Part shown: one piece after another, positions 33,527-46,120 of the stretch | Numbering within the stretch: the first letter of the stretch is position 1 | How the letters are laid out: every line of letters starts with the position of its first letter | DNA from: Vicugna pacos | Lineage: Eukaryota; Chordata; Mammalia; Artiodactyla; Camelidae | DNA length: 64,000 nt | Assembly: GCF_048564905.1 (NCBI RefSeq) | Contig: NC_132996.1 | Span: forward strand, 41,588,001-41,652,000 | Direction of reading: 5' to 3' | The notes under the pieces: generated by a model | What the model was told of the DNA's origin: nothing | The model's input: the letters and a program-made list of their open reading frames with translations, nothing else | Database searches by the model: none | Position numbers and translations under genes: made by a program

Positions 33527-33609
33527 AGATATGATGGGCAGTCAACAGGGAAAGATGCTCATTCTTACTAATAGTGAATCTTTACATTAAAGAGAATTTT
33601 TTTTGCCTG

Positions 33610-33730
33610 CCCCAAAAAAACAAAATGGCATACTACTCAGCCAGAAAACAGAATCAAATAATGCCATGTGCAGCAACATGGATGGACCTGGAGATCGTCA
33701 TTCTAAGTGAAGCGAAGAGAGGTGAGGAGG
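33610..33730 (+). mobile_element. L1 ORF2 C-terminal fragment
   Basis: An open frame reads MAYYSARKQNQIMPCAATWM and DLEIVILSEAKRGE, the C-terminus of L1 ORF2p. It lacks the rest of ORF2 and a recognisable 3' UTR. It sits 80 bases after another L1 3' end in the same orientation, so it is a separate or rearranged insertion. Confidence 0.75.
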
Positions 33731-34642
33731 AGAGAAGGACTTACATGGCCCGTTGTCTAGGCTGAGGCCAGGCGAAAACCGGGAGGAGCTCAGTCTTCTG
33801 AGGGCAGTGCCCTCCCCCCACAGAGGCTTGGCGAGAGCACTCAGAACCCCCCTTCTGTCTTTTTTTGGTGCCTCTCTTTTCGGTGTATCTGTTCCCTTGT
33901 TGAGCGTTCCCTCCAGCTGCACTAAGCAAGCCTTCAGAGGGTTCTCATCACTCTTGCCCTCAGTGTGTGGTGATGGGAGGTAACGGGCAGGAATAAGCAT
34001 GACGTCTCTTAAAAGTGAAGGGGGAGGCTCCTGAGTAAATAGCAGACTGTGGTTCCCAGCAAACCCCTGTGTTACACACCTGGGATGAAAAATATCTGTT
34101 TTACAGCAGAGACAGAGGGGGGCTGTGTCTCTACTGTCTTTGTCCCATGGCTTATTATGGGACCAAGCTTCCTGCTCAGCCCCTGTTTGGGGACCTCGGC
34201 AGTCTCACTCAGCCAGCTCTAGAGGAGCTCCTGGGGATGGGCCATTCCCCATTCAAGGTGAAAGCAAAGGAGATTCAATTGATTTTTTTGACATTAACCA
34301 AATGGATTTTTCCCCCTTGTAACAAAAGCTTGATTCTCCATCATAGAAAGTAGCGACCACCCCTTGAAAACACCCACCATCCCCTCTCCCCCTGACACCT
34401 GCCAGGGTGTATCCTTTGACTTGGTCCTCTCTGCCTGTCCGTGTGTGTAGGCACACACCTGCATCGCTCAGTTTTTATGGGATGGCAAGTGCAGCATCAT
34501 TAGCGAAGTGTCAGTTTCCTCATTTGGAAAACACACTGATGATATCTCCCTTTCACGGTCGTTATGGGTGTGAGATGAGATAGTAGATACGAAAGCGTGC
34601 AACTCCCCCGCCCTAACACGTGTGTTTCTCTTTTCTTACCAG

Positions 34643-34810
34643 TTTATCCTTTGCTTCAGCTTTTACCAGTGGGAGCCCATGACCTACGGCTCTTACCGCT
34701 ATCCCAACTGGTCCATGGTGCTGGGGTGGCTGATGCTCGCCTGTTCCGTTATCTGGATCCCAATTATGTTTGTGATCAAAATGCATCTGGCTCCTGGCAG
34801 ATTTATTGAG
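34643..34810 (+). CDS. SLC6A5: SLC6A5 coding exon: TM11-EL6-TM12
   Basis: 168-base exon, exactly 56 codons (about residues 691-746). Acceptor TTACCAG ends at 34642 and donor GTAATT starts at 34811. It encodes the rest of TM11 ([10 protein letters not shown]), extracellular loop 6 ([13 protein letters not shown]) and TM12 ([20 protein letters not shown]), then the cytosolic start [13 protein letters not shown]. The Tyr in PMTYGS corresponds to Tyr705, changed in a dominant human hyperekplexia allele. It appears identical to the human exon as I remember it. Confidence 0.96.
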
Positions 34811-35380
34811 GTAATTGTATCAGCTCTTACTCCTGCCATCCCCTCCCAAGGGAGAACCTCTGAGCGCTCTGGGCGTTAAAAAACGATAGATTTGGTGAAC
34901 TTATTCTAGAGGGAGACTTGGTGATTAAGGGGTTCCAGTTGCTACCGTTTCTATTAAACTCATTTTTATTATGTATTATTTCTCTAATGGAGGAGCTCAG
35001 CCAATCCACAGGCTGCACTGTTATTATGCTATTCCTCAGCACACTGATGGCTCTGGGGAATAAATGATCTGTGTGTCTCCTGTCTCCTGGCACTTCCTCC
35101 TCCTCTCCCCTCATCTAGAGTTGAAATCCCAGTGTTTGGTTTTTAACCACACATCAGATTCCTCCTTTAAGCCTCCTTCCCCCAAACATCTGTTACCATT
35201 AAAGTTAAAATCACTGCCCCTTCCTGTAATGTGTGTTAGGGACAGCTGAACAGTGGTCCAAGCTGATTAAAATGTCACCATCCCTGTAGAATGTCATGAA
35301 AGGTCCAGAGTATGGCTGGTATAAGGCGACACTTGTCTTTGTCAGTTAGTCCCTGGCTGGACCCATTTCCCATTTTTAAT

Positions 35381-35411
35381 GCAACAACAACAACAACAAC
35401 AACAACAAACA
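35381..35411. repeat. (CAA)n simple repeat and C-run
   Basis: About nine CAA units, followed closely by a run of ten C bases at 35414-35423. Translated forward it gives a spurious polyglutamine. Confidence 0.9.
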
Positions 35412-35594
35412 ACCCCCCCCCCAACTCCAGAGTCGATGGGAAGGGGACTGCCACTTGTCGAGCCACCACTGAAGTGTAGTCAGGCTTTTGGTGTTTGTGA
35501 GAATCACGGGCTCAGTTGTACCAGGAGGAGGTCAGTGCCTTGTCCTGGAGGTCCAGAGGTCTGGTGTTTTGGACCAGACCCGTGCTACTCAGGG

Positions 35595-35770
35595 TCTGAC
35601 CCCAAGATCAGCAGCATCAGCATCACCTGGGAGCTCATTGGAAATGCAGGCAATCAGGCTCCAGCTCAGCTCCACGGAATCAGAATCTTGGGGAAGTGGG
35701 ACTCAGGTGTCTGTGGTTGAACAAGCTCCCCAGGTGGTTCTGATACACACTCAAGCCTGAGAGGCATGGG
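35595..35770 (-). mobile_element. MER5A-like element (hAT-Charlie MITE)
   Basis: 'cagcatcagcatcacctggg', 'gagctcattggaaatgcagg', 'cacggaatcagaatcttggg' and 'caagctccccaggtggttct' are MER5A landmarks. Nearly complete. Confidence 0.7.
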
Positions 35771-36890
35771 GCTAGACCAAGATGAAGAAACACCTGCTGG
35801 TCGAGGGTAGTGAAGAACGGCTGGATGGGTTTTTTCGCATGGTCAGCCAGAGAAAGAGAGGTCCCGTGCAAGCTCGCGAGGGGAGAAGCGAGGTGGGAAT
35901 GAGACACGTGAATAAATGCGTAAAATGAATGTCCACGTGCTGGGGGGGAGGTAGCCTTTGTTTTCGTTGGACTAAAGATGGAGACAGAGTCGGCAAAGGG
36001 AGATGCAGGAGGCTTCTTACCGCTGCAGTGTTCCAGTTTTTATCCTCAGGAAATTCCGTCCATTATCACCTTAAGGTAAATTAACGCGGCCCCCTCACCC
36101 CCAGGGATGGCTTGCTGGATCCTTCCCCCACCGCCGCTGACCTAGAAATCTCTCCCTCTGAACAAAAGCCTCTGCTGCTTTTGTCTGAGGCTGAAATTCT
36201 CTAAACTGATGAGTTGGCTGTATGAATTTATTATGGTTGATTTGGGACACAAAGGTTGCAAACTGATGATTAAGAGGAGATTAAACTAACAGCTATAAGA
36301 AGTGGCTTCACTTTAATAGGTAATAAACACATAATTGTTCCCTCTTATGTAGTCAGAAATCTGTTTTCTTTCCTCTTTCTAGAAAAGGCTCCAGTCAAAT
36401 TATGTTTTTCTGTGAGAAGTTCAGTTGAAGGATTAGGGACATTCCCATGCTTTTTCGCTCGCCTGCAAGAACCCCCGCTTCTGAACCAAATCAGAAGCAT
36501 GTATTTTTGTCAACAGATAATTAAATTCTTTGCTCTCCCTTGGCAGTTTATCTTTGGGGTTGAGGGTTTTGTTTTTTTTTTCCGGCCGTTTATGTACTTT
36601 TGGGAAATATGCTAAACAAAATCCAGTTAGTTTGATGTAACAACTCACTGCGGAGAGGACAGAACAAAAGTATTTGAGTACATGTCCTTTGCAGACGGTA
36701 TGTGGCCATGGAGAGAGCTGCTAGGGGTTCCTCTTCATTCAGAGGGGGAAAATGTATAATTAGAATCTGAGTCCTTTATCCTCAATTAATCTTGTGCAAG
36801 GCTAACCCTGAGCAATTGTAATATTGCTTGCAGGGTGACGTAAATGATTTCAAGTGAACCAAACTAAGTCACCTTTTTTAATGCATTCTT

Positions 36891-36914
36891 GGTTAATTAA
36901 CCCTGGTTAATTAA
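36891..36914. promoter_or_regulatory. Paired homeodomain-type sites
   Basis: Two copies of GGTTAATTAA at 36891-36900 and 36905-36914, 14 bases apart. The first extends to the palindrome GGTTAATTAACC. TTAATTA is the LHX/POU-type homeodomain core. They sit 160 bases before the last SLC6A5 exon. Confidence 0.4.
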
Positions 36915-37045
36915 TGGAGCTGATCTTCCTGCTTCTCGTGGTGGGGGAACCTCTTGATTCAAGGGGGTGTTCTGGCACACGTGGTTGCACACAGTTGGGG
37001 ATGGGTGGGTGGTGTCTCGGGGAAGGGGGTTCGTTATTTCCGTGA

Positions 37046-37228
<183 letters not shown>

Positions 37229-40063
37229 TCCGAGGGCATGGTCCTGTTTCTCCTCTCTGCCTTCCCCTGTGTCTTCCCCAGCTTTCTTCCCCTTTTTCTT
37301 CTTCTTTCTGCCCACATCTTGGCTCTTACCCATGCATGAGTGGTTTTGCAGGAAAGTAGGACATAAGTCGTGCGCTGTAGTGAAGGGCTAGACGGAGCAG
37401 TTGCAGTGCAGTTTGCCTGCGTCCACGCTGTCAGTTCCTGGTGGGGTTCACCCCGCAGGCGCGGGCTGACTAGGTGCGCGCGCGTTCCAGTGAAGTCGCA
37501 AGTAGGTCTGCGGGTGTGAGTTGGCCAGTGGAGAAGCAGCCACGCTGGTTGTCACTGGCGGTGCCTGTCAGGCTTACACACAATGGCAGGAGAAGAGGAG
37601 TGGTCGTTTGGACTCATGTAAGCAGTGTGGTGGTTTCACTCAGACACAAAGTTCAGGACAGGAGGGTCAGCAGTGGTCAGAAAGTGTTTGGAGTTAGACG
37701 AGGAGGCCGGTGGCTTTAGACCCCCCCCCCCGGGGTGGTGAAGTTCACAATTCCACTCGTGGTTGGAGCTCTGTTTCCTCCATCTGGACCAGCGGTCTCG
37801 TTGTTTTCTCTGCGAACTGCAAATCTCAGTCAGTCAAGAATCAGTTCTCTTCCCTCAGTTGTCTTTTTTTTTTTTTTTTGGACAACCTGGTTGTGAACGC
37901 TTTTGGCCATCGCCTCCAGCTCTGCACAAGAAGCCGTCGGATTACTTGTGCCTGACGTCGTACGTTCATCGCGGAGTGCTGTCCTCGTTTCTCCGTGACA
38001 TCTAGCGCCGTGGTTCAGTGATGTCATTGCCCCCTGTTTCTTCTGAATGTCTTTCTATGAGCTGTGGATACCTTGTCTTTCAACCTCTGGGGAAACAAAA
38101 CTTCCCCTGGTTCTGTCTATATATTATATACATACAAGACACAGACTCTCAAAAGACAGATAACGTCTCAGTTTTTACTCGCAACTTTTTCATTCGCGGT
38201 AAATGCCAATTGTGGCCATAGAATCAAAGAAATGAAGAGTTTCAGAGAAAGCAACCATAACATTCCCACTGATACTGCGCTGGTAGTACATTTTAGGTCA
38301 CTGTAGGTACAGATGTTTCTGATAAACACAGGTTAGGTAAGTAGGCAAGTGAGCTAATTAAAGCTATAGCTTTTAAGACTACATTTAGCTAATTCAATTT
38401 TAAGAGTTTCCAATTCACAATACTCATAACCGCACGCGAATGAGGGTGAATCATATGTCTGCAGAGACTGGCGAAGCTGTAACCTTTATTACCTTCTTGT
38501 ACCCTGAACATGCATATATGAGATGTTTACAGTGTGATACAATGTGTTCATGTCGTGTGTCCTGGTGTGGTGTTTTCTGTCCTTATAAATATCTTATGAA
38601 TCACTGTAGAAATGATGAGTAGAATAGTGTAGTCGGTTTTTTTTTTCCCCCTTACAGTAATAATATCTAAACCTAAAATTGTTTCCTTAGGGGAGACCAT
38701 TTCAATCATTTTCTTACTTGTTTGTCTTCGTATGACAGGGTCTCAGGCCAAGTTTTCAGTTCAAATCTTGTATATTGTCGTGACATTTTCATCCTGTGCA
38801 ACAGTAATGAAACCCAACAGCAGACTTAAAAGTAACACTTAAAAAAAAAATGACTTCATTTGTTAAGGGAAAAAAAAAAACCAAACAAACCCTAACTCGT
38901 TTTCCCAAGTTGTCCCTTTTTTGGGGCAAATCTCATTACCATTTGCCGACACTGGTGTGAACTTCCGGTTTTCAGGAGTAGCCTGGGGAAACTTTTAGAA
39001 GAGAAACTAAAAATTGGTTTTGAACTTGAGGTTTTCCTCTTTGTTGTCTGTAGGGCATGTCTGTTCTTCCCCCCGCCTCATTCCCTTTTTCTGCTTCCCT
39101 CCCACAGCTAGAACTTTCTAGAATCTGTCACAGGGACTAAACCCTGAGCCTCCCCTGGACTTAGCTTCAGGCAGCTGAGCTGTGGCCTCCCCTGCCCCAT
39201 GTTTCCCACAGTGACCTGCTGGCCATTAGCACTGGTCTCCCCAGGAAAGTCATATGGAAGAGAAGCCCCCGTTGCTATCGCAGACTCGGCAGAGTGGTAC
39301 CCAGAATTAGCCTCTCCAGTTGATATCCTGGTGGGGTGGGAGAGGGAGGGAGGACTCACTTAGGCTTGGAAACAATCTGCAGCCTTTCCAATCTGAAGGT
39401 TGGAGAAAAAGAGCTGAAATCAATTAGCCATCTCCCACAGGACTGGGATGTTTGTGTCAGGACCGGTGGTTTTTGGCTTTCCTCTCCCGCCTCTTGGCTA
39501 AAACTCGACTCTGATGCTGGACGCCAACCCAATTTCTGTTAATTATTGCTGTTGTAATTAAGAGAAGTGGTGGTGGTGGGGAACTCATGTTTGCCGCCAG
39601 ATCTTTTTTGTACGTGACGCAAGTTAATTGTGAGAATGGGGACATCCTCACTAGCTGGTGTATTTTGCATTTGGGGGCAGCAACATTTGTGTTCATTACG
39701 ATTTGTTTAGTTAAGACCTAGTAGCTGTTTCCTGAGCAGCTGGATTCCCGCCACCCCCCTCGCCTTTTCCTACAATTTTTAAGTTTTATGTACAGTTTAC
39801 TTAAAGGTGGAAGGTTCTGAACTTACCTGACACAGTGACCGTGGAAATGCAGTTTTGCCTGTTTCTATGGCCCTGTTTAACATTTGAGGCTTTCCCTGCC
39901 AGAGATGCGTTTAGTATCCATGCTGTTTCCAGTCATCGCGAATTGATGCTGCCGCCCCTCCCGTAGGCTCGGCCGGGACGCTGAGATGCATATGACCAGA
40001 TGGATGTTTCCATGCTTTCAAAATGCACAGTCAAGTGGAAGGGGAAAAAAATGAACGAATACA

Positions 40064-40069
40064 AATAAA
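40064..40069 (+). terminator. Candidate poly(A) signal AATAAA for SLC6A5
   Basis: First canonical AATAAA after the stop codon, inside an A-rich context (acAAATAAAAtg). It lies 2.8 kb after the stop. No clear GU-rich element follows closely, so it may be a minor site or none. Confidence 0.25.
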
Positions 40070-41478
40070 ATGAACAGCATTGTTATAAACTGCCGTTTGA
40101 GAGTTCCCCTTCAAACTGAGGCAGAAAACCGAGTACTGAGGAAAGACTTTCATTGGTTCACTGTGCAGAACGGTGGGGTATTTTCCACTTGTGAGATTAT
40201 TTCCTAATACCAACAAATGCCAGAAACCCATTCAGAGAAAAAAAGCCATATGTTAAAAATAATAACCCTGTAATATCCTTCAAGGAGGAAAAAAAGTGTA
40301 TCGTCTTAACTATTGGTGTTGTGTTGTGGCTTCTTATGCAAATATTTGTCTTGCGTATTAGTAACTTTTAATCTCTTTAAGCCTGTGTATTTGTCATGTA
40401 CAAATGTGTCCAGTCTGGTCTCTTTCCTCTTTTTGTTTCATGTTTATTTATTGCATGCAATCTGTGGTCAGTGCAAAAATCTCAATGACCTCAATGTCTT
40501 TGAAATTTCCAAAGTGTATTTAATCTGTCAGAAACGGAATCAACGTGTATTTCTGTGATGGCACTTTAAAAGGACATTTAACACAATGAATGGCCTTGAA
40601 ATGGAAAAGACTTGGGTTGTCTTTGCTAATGTTGCATTGGAGTTGAGTTTTCCTTTAGTTAAGTTCTAACTGTTATCTACATGTGCCGCCATACTTCCTG
40701 ATAACCTTCACGTGTCAGCATGGTTTTCCCATGCCTAAAATTAAGATGTTTTTCCTTCCTTGTTGTTCCTTTGTCCACTGGTCATCGTCTTCTTCCCACA
40801 GACTTGCACGATAACTGTTGCTTAATGTAAGCATGAAGGCGAAGTCACACTGCTGCTGTACTTAGATTTGGGTCTGTGAGACACTTCTTTGAGGCAGATG
40901 ACTTGCGTGAGGGCACGCTGGTAGTAGTAGGGTGATAGGGTGGTAGGTTATCTTGCAGAGAAAAAAAGCCAAGGCCAGCGAATGAGCATTACCTCTGTTT
41001 CATACTGGGTACCCTGCAGAAAACCTCCAGGCTGGGAGCAGAGGTTTGGGTGATCGAATCTGGATACTCATTTCTCTTAAAAGTGGCCTAAGGATTTGCA
41101 AAAGTGAAGCTTCCTCTCTTTCTGGGATTTTGCTTCAACTGGACAGAAAGGCCAAGTCACGCTGAATTGCGGTCTCCGCTCAGGCCACCTCTGAACCAAA
41201 GAGGAAGTTCTCAGATTGGGTGTTCATCCCCTCTGAAGAGCCAGCAGTGGTCTGATTTGCCCACCATGGATTAAATACATCTTCAGGTAACCATTTGCCT
41301 TATAGGTGTATTTTATTGTTAGGATGATACTTAGCAACTGACTAGGAACTGTTTTGTCTCTCATTTTTGGGTCTTTTTTTGCACTTTATATGGACCTATC
41401 ATGGGATAGGTTTGTTCTTAAATTGTGTACCTGGCTTATGTCCTAAATGCAGGCATCTTATGTGGTACTGTCGCCTAT

Positions 41479-41484
41479 GAATAA
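41479..41484 (+). terminator. Candidate poly(A) signal AATAAA for SLC6A5
   Basis: Canonical AATAAA in the context CTATGAATAAAGATATGC, followed by a T-rich stretch within about 40 bases (TATATTTTTTCATT). Among the candidates it and the 41756 signal look best placed before the change from unique to repeat-rich DNA. Confidence 0.4.
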
Positions 41485-41755
41485 AGATATGCTCCCTAAT
41501 TAGGTCCTTATATTTTTTCATTAACTGTACACGAGGAAAATATATTACATTATAAATGATGCATCATAGATATATCTTACAGAGTGCATATTATATGCTG
41601 TGTATTATTCATTTAAGGAGTCATTATTCTTGAGGCCCTACCTCAAATTTTGTATTTATGTGTACAAATGCAATTTATGGTATTATATATTTGCCTATTA
41701 TATACTGACATAAATTAGAATTTATCCTAATGATGTATGAGTTCACAAAACCCTA

Positions 41756-41761
41756 AATAAA
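41756..41761 (+). terminator. Candidate distal poly(A) signal AATAAA for SLC6A5
   Basis: Canonical AATAAA followed at once by TGTCAGTGTTT, which resembles a GU-rich downstream element. It marks the right end of the AT-rich, repeat-poor block, so it is a reasonable end for the longest transcript. Confidence 0.4.
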
Positions 41762-42769
41762 TGTCAGTGTTTAAAACATGATGACTACAGAATTGTGTCT
41801 ATTAACAAACCCATTACCCACATCCTTTCTTAACAAATGGCCTTCAGGTACCCCCAGGATTGATCTGTTTTGTTGGGAGAAACCTGGAACAGAAACAGAA
41901 CTGCCCTCCTGGGAGCATGAGATATTGCGCTGCTGCAGAAACAAATATCAATTAAATTGTTATATTCTTAGCCATCAGAATACACTATTGTTTGCTGAAT
42001 TATTAATCACCCCTCCTGGGGAAGGAGAGAGAGGGAGGGAAAGAATCTGAGTGAATCTGAACAGAGGGACTGGGCAAGTCAAATCCTTGGGTGTGTTTTA
42101 ATGACCATTTTGTCAGCCTTCAGTTCCACTTTATTTCAATTCCGCAAACATTTATGTCGCTCATCCATTGAGTTAGACCCCAGGGAGCACTGAATAAAAA
42201 ATAAAACAGTCCCAGAGCTCACGGACCTCGGAGCTTAGCGGAAAGACTACCCATATTCAGCCAGCACCCCAGCAAATCAATAAATACCATTCTTCTCCTT
42301 TGAAGTGCATGGAGCCCCCCTGTTCCCTGCCCAGAGATGGGCCCAGAGCACTGGTGTCATGTGTACAGCCTGACAGCTGGGCAGTCCTGTCTGATCACGT
42401 TAACCCAGAAGCTTGACTCTGTCCTCCTCCAAGGGACACAAATGCTCATGTGCCACCTCCAACTTCAGCTGCCACGTGGGCAGGCTACGGGGACCAGCTG
42501 GACCACCCTTAGTGGGAAAAGAAATGACCTCACAAGTGGATGCTGAAACCACAGGCCAAGAGCACAGGTGTCCGTCCTGCGGTAATGAGACTTCTACACA
42601 CTCACTCGGGCTTGTCCACAACACGGCAGTTCAGCCGACGGGCCGAGCTGCAAATACCAAACTCAGTGTGAGGCTGCATCTTGGAAGAAGTACGTTCTGT
42701 GGGATCAGAATTTGGTGCTGGCTTGTTATCTTTAATTTCATTTCTGAGATCCTTTTGCTCAGTCGTGTT

Positions 42770-42900
42770 CCAACTTTTTTTTGGAAAATTCTCAAGCACA
42801 CCTAAAAGCAGAAAGGAGGGAATAATGAACTCCTATGCCCGCATCACTCAGTTTCAATAATTCTCAACTGTTATCAACAATTAACTGGTGTCCCCTTTTA
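42770..42900 (+). repeat. Old L1 3' UTR fragment
   Basis: 'ggaaaattctcaagcacacc', 'taatgaactcctatgcccgc', 'caataattctcaactgttat' match the L1M-class 3' UTR. Strongly decayed. Confidence 0.5.
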
Positions 42901-43834
42901 TTTCATGTATCCCTCTCCCCACTCTGAGCTGAAACTTTGTTTCTTTGGAGTCTTTCAAAGTAGATGTGGGATTTCACTTGGAAATGGTCCACTGTGTTTT
43001 TACACTCCTTTAAATAGTCTTTCCCTAAGTGGGGTGGAGGATGAATTGTGCTAAGCTCACACATGCGTGGCCAGACCGATCTACTCTGGCTGTTGAAGGG
43101 GGCTACAACCATCCGTCCTGAAGGAGCTAACGGTGTTTGCTCTTACGCCTCCCTTGGCTTCCGGAGTCCAGTCTTCCATCCTGTTTTCAGTTGTTTGGCA
43201 ACTATCCCTCCCCTGGACTTTGCGGCTGTTTTCCTACCCTACCAAGCTCACTCTTGCTGCTTTTGATTATTTTCTGCTTTTGTTTATATTTCCTTCCTCC
43301 ATCTCCCCAGATGTCTCTCCTGGAACCAGAGATTCAGAATCTCATGGTTGCACAGAAGTCCAAGGTCATTGCTTCCAGCATCTCTGATACACAGGTTCCT
43401 CCACGACAGTCTGTTTTGCAGGGACTGGATTTACAAAGAGATGCAAGTGTGTTGAGTAGTCGCTGTCTGAAGATTCACCGTAGGGGCCTTTGGCAACTGA
43501 AAACTCCTCCAGTGCCTTTAAAATAGCTCAACTTTATAAAAACTGGATTTATTTCTCTGATTTATACATTCGACTCATAAAACAGACGGTGTGTGGTTGG
43601 GGCCACTGCTTTCATCTCATTTAGTGTAATCTGAATTTTATACCGATTTTAATACTGTAAGTCATTTAACCCAGCCCCATCCCCCTTTTTGGTAAACTTC
43701 TCCAGACACCTGTAGGAGGAGGAGAAATGAATGCCTGGAGTACTGTGTGGATTCACATTGAAACAGAATCACATTTTCATCATTTATTGATCCAGTCACT
43801 CGTATTTATTTTCAAAGTCTACTCAATGTCTTAA

Positions 43835-44340
43835 TTATGTTAAGACATCAATATATTTCCAGTACCTAACAGTTTGTGACATATAGCAGATACTCAGTAA
43901 ATGCATTTTTTAATCGAATGAGCAGATACTGAGTATTGGCTCTGTATGAGAGCTCCGTGTCACAACGTGCAGGAAAAACCTGAGTAAGACTTGGTCTTTC
44001 CCTTCAGGTTACTCAGAGTGAGGGGGGCTTTCAGACAGGTACACATGTTGCTGTAATACACGATGGAAAGTACCACGTGACACCACAGGATTTAGGACAA
44101 GAAACCACTGTGGGGATGCACAGGAAGACATTCCTTCTGGCTGAGAGGATTAGGCAGGACTTCCTGAGACAGAGACTTGGGGAGGATTTTGACCATGAGG
44201 AAGGTATTAAGGTGAGCTTCCCAGATGCGTGAGAGCAAGCAAGTGATGGTGTGGGAGCAGGACAGACAGACCCTCTCAAGAAAGAGTGGTGGGTGAAATT
44301 GGAAAGGATCGTCCATGCTTGTGGGAAGTGAGAACTACGG
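43835..44340 (+). repeat. Old L2/MIR-type tail followed by ancient interspersed repeat
   Basis: 'tatagcagatactcagtaaa' (43882-43901) resembles the L2/MIR 3' tail. From 44010 follows a block with 'tggctgagaggattaggcag' and 'gacttcctgagacagagact', of the same general type as the copies near 49.0, 55.7 and 62.8 kb. The family is not named. Confidence 0.4.
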
Positions 44341-44449
44341 CTGAAAATGTAGTTTAGGACATGACAGTCATGTGCCTTAGTGCCAACATGAAGCGTTCAG
44401 AGGCTCTCTGACTGGCCGCAGGGCACCGTGGGAGGTAACTGAATAGCGG

Positions 44450-44660
44450 AGAGGACTTCCCAGAGGAGGCAGTTCTGATGCCAGAGGCAAAGCACTGTCC
44501 TGGGTTCGAGCACCAGGTCTTTGTTTACCAGCGCAGCCTCAGTTCCTTCGTTTGTACAATTGAAACAGTTATACCCATTATGCACTGTTGCTGTGAGAGT
44601 TAAATGAAAATTTGTACGTGAAAATTAACCAACCCAGATAAGGGCTGGATATGTACTGTT
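44450..44660 (+). repeat. MIR
   Basis: 'gtcctgggttcgagcaccag', 'cctcagttccttcgtttgta' and 'gtgagagttaaatgaaaatt' fit the forward MIR. Confidence 0.6.
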
Positions 44661-45654
44661 AGAACCAGATCTGCCCATTCAGAATATTGACCTGGTTGCA
44701 GTGTCAAGGATGAGTCGAAGTGGGGAGAGAGGTGAGGCAAGAATTTTGGTTTGATTGTGCGAGAAACCAGCCTCTTCAAAATGTGAGACGTGAACACCCA
44801 GACACCAGGTCACAAGTCTAGTAATAGAGGGATCCTTTAGCAGATCAATTCTTTTCTGACTCATGTGACTGGGGCCAGCACAGTATATTTAAGGATTTGA
44901 GAAATCAGCCAGGAGATGACCTCAGCCAGTCGCGGCAGACACGGCAGCGAGGCTGGAGCGTGGTCCTGGAGACGCCTGCCCTGCCAGGCGCTGTCATGTT
45001 AGTTTCTGGACTTTGGCAAAGTCCCAGAGTCCAGGGGAGATGCTGGGACAGGTGGGGCCTTGAGGTGGGACTCATGGGGTCTCAGGATAGCCTGCATATT
45101 TCTGTCACATTTCTTGTTCCCTCCTGCCTTCTCTCCCTTAGGAGGTGGAGGCTGAGGGGCTCGGTGGTTATAATGAGGGATACTCTTTTGTACCCTTCGC
45201 CTCCAGACCTTATGCCTTCTCCATCCCATGCTGGCGTTGCGGAGAGATGTGCAGAGAGAGCTTTGGGCCCTACCTTCTAAGGTTGCCTTCTAATGAATTT
45301 AATCTTTCTTGGCTGACGGCTTTGAGAAAGACCATACTTTAAAAACTCCCTCTACCCACAGCTCCCACGTGGAGAGGACTGCTGAGCATAGGCCTGTGAC
45401 AGTCTTGGTGTGCAGTCTCTTTTCTTGCCTTCTTGTGAGTGCTTCTATACACGCTGTGTCTTGGGGTGAGGGTAAGAATTGTGTTGAACTTGCACTAGCC
45501 CATGATGGGCATTTGGCGCAGCTGGTACAAATTAAGGGAGTGTGGTAGAGACTGAAATTCTCCAAACTGCTGTTCTTGCCTCCTTCAGTAACACTTCTGA
45601 CTTTAGCTAGGTTTGTTGTCACCCAGCCAAAGCATGGTATCCCCCAGTTTCCTT

Positions 45655-46120
45655 GCAGCCAGGTATGGTGGGCTGACTACTGGCTCCATTTTTTCACCCC
45701 AGCCCTAATCACATCCAGACTCTCTCCTTACTGTCGGCAGATGTACTTGCCCCTTGACTTTAATAGCATGTAAGCAGAAGTGACAGTGCTCCAGCTTGAA
45801 GTCTAGACCTTAGGAGACCTGGCCTGTTTCCATGTCCTCATTTGTGCCTCTTTGTGTCATGAGAAGAACATGTCCTCGCTAGCCCACTGGTGTAAGGAAG
45901 ATGAAAGACACGTGGGACAGGGTCATTCAACTGACACACAGACCTGCTGTGAGAAGTGAAATTGGCCCAGCCACTGTAGCCTGAAGCAGAAGTGCCTGGA
46001 TGAGGCTGGATGAGCTGAATCCTAGCCCACCTGCAGATATGTGATAATAGGTGCTTAGCGTTGCATACCACTGAAATTTTGTGGTTGTTTGTCATGCAGC
46101 AATAGCTAACAGATACATAA
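45655..46120 (+). mobile_element. Probable MaLR-type LTR fossil
   Basis: The right part has the landmarks 'tttgtggttgtttgtcatgc' and 'agcaatagctaacagataca' typical of MaLR LTR ends, and the left part 'ccagccctaatcacatccag'. A very old, decayed non-coding relic; limits are approximate. Confidence 0.4.

Larger units (their letters stand above)
37229..41780 (+). other. SLC6A5: Probable long 3' UTR of SLC6A5
   Basis: After the stop codon the sequence is unique for about 4.5 kb, becomes AT-rich after 38 kb, and has very few recognisable interspersed repeats, unlike the DNA further right. That is what a long neuronal 3' UTR would look like, but it is inference. The first canonical AATAAA is near 40064, with others at 41479 and 41756. 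A small CpG-rich stretch occurs at 37455-37490 and a T-run at 37864-37880. Small open frames here are not supported as genes. Confidence 0.5.

Noticed and set aside
35379-35720. Polyglutamine-starting open frame
   Set aside because: It is the (CAA)n tract read forward, running into a MER5A-like element.
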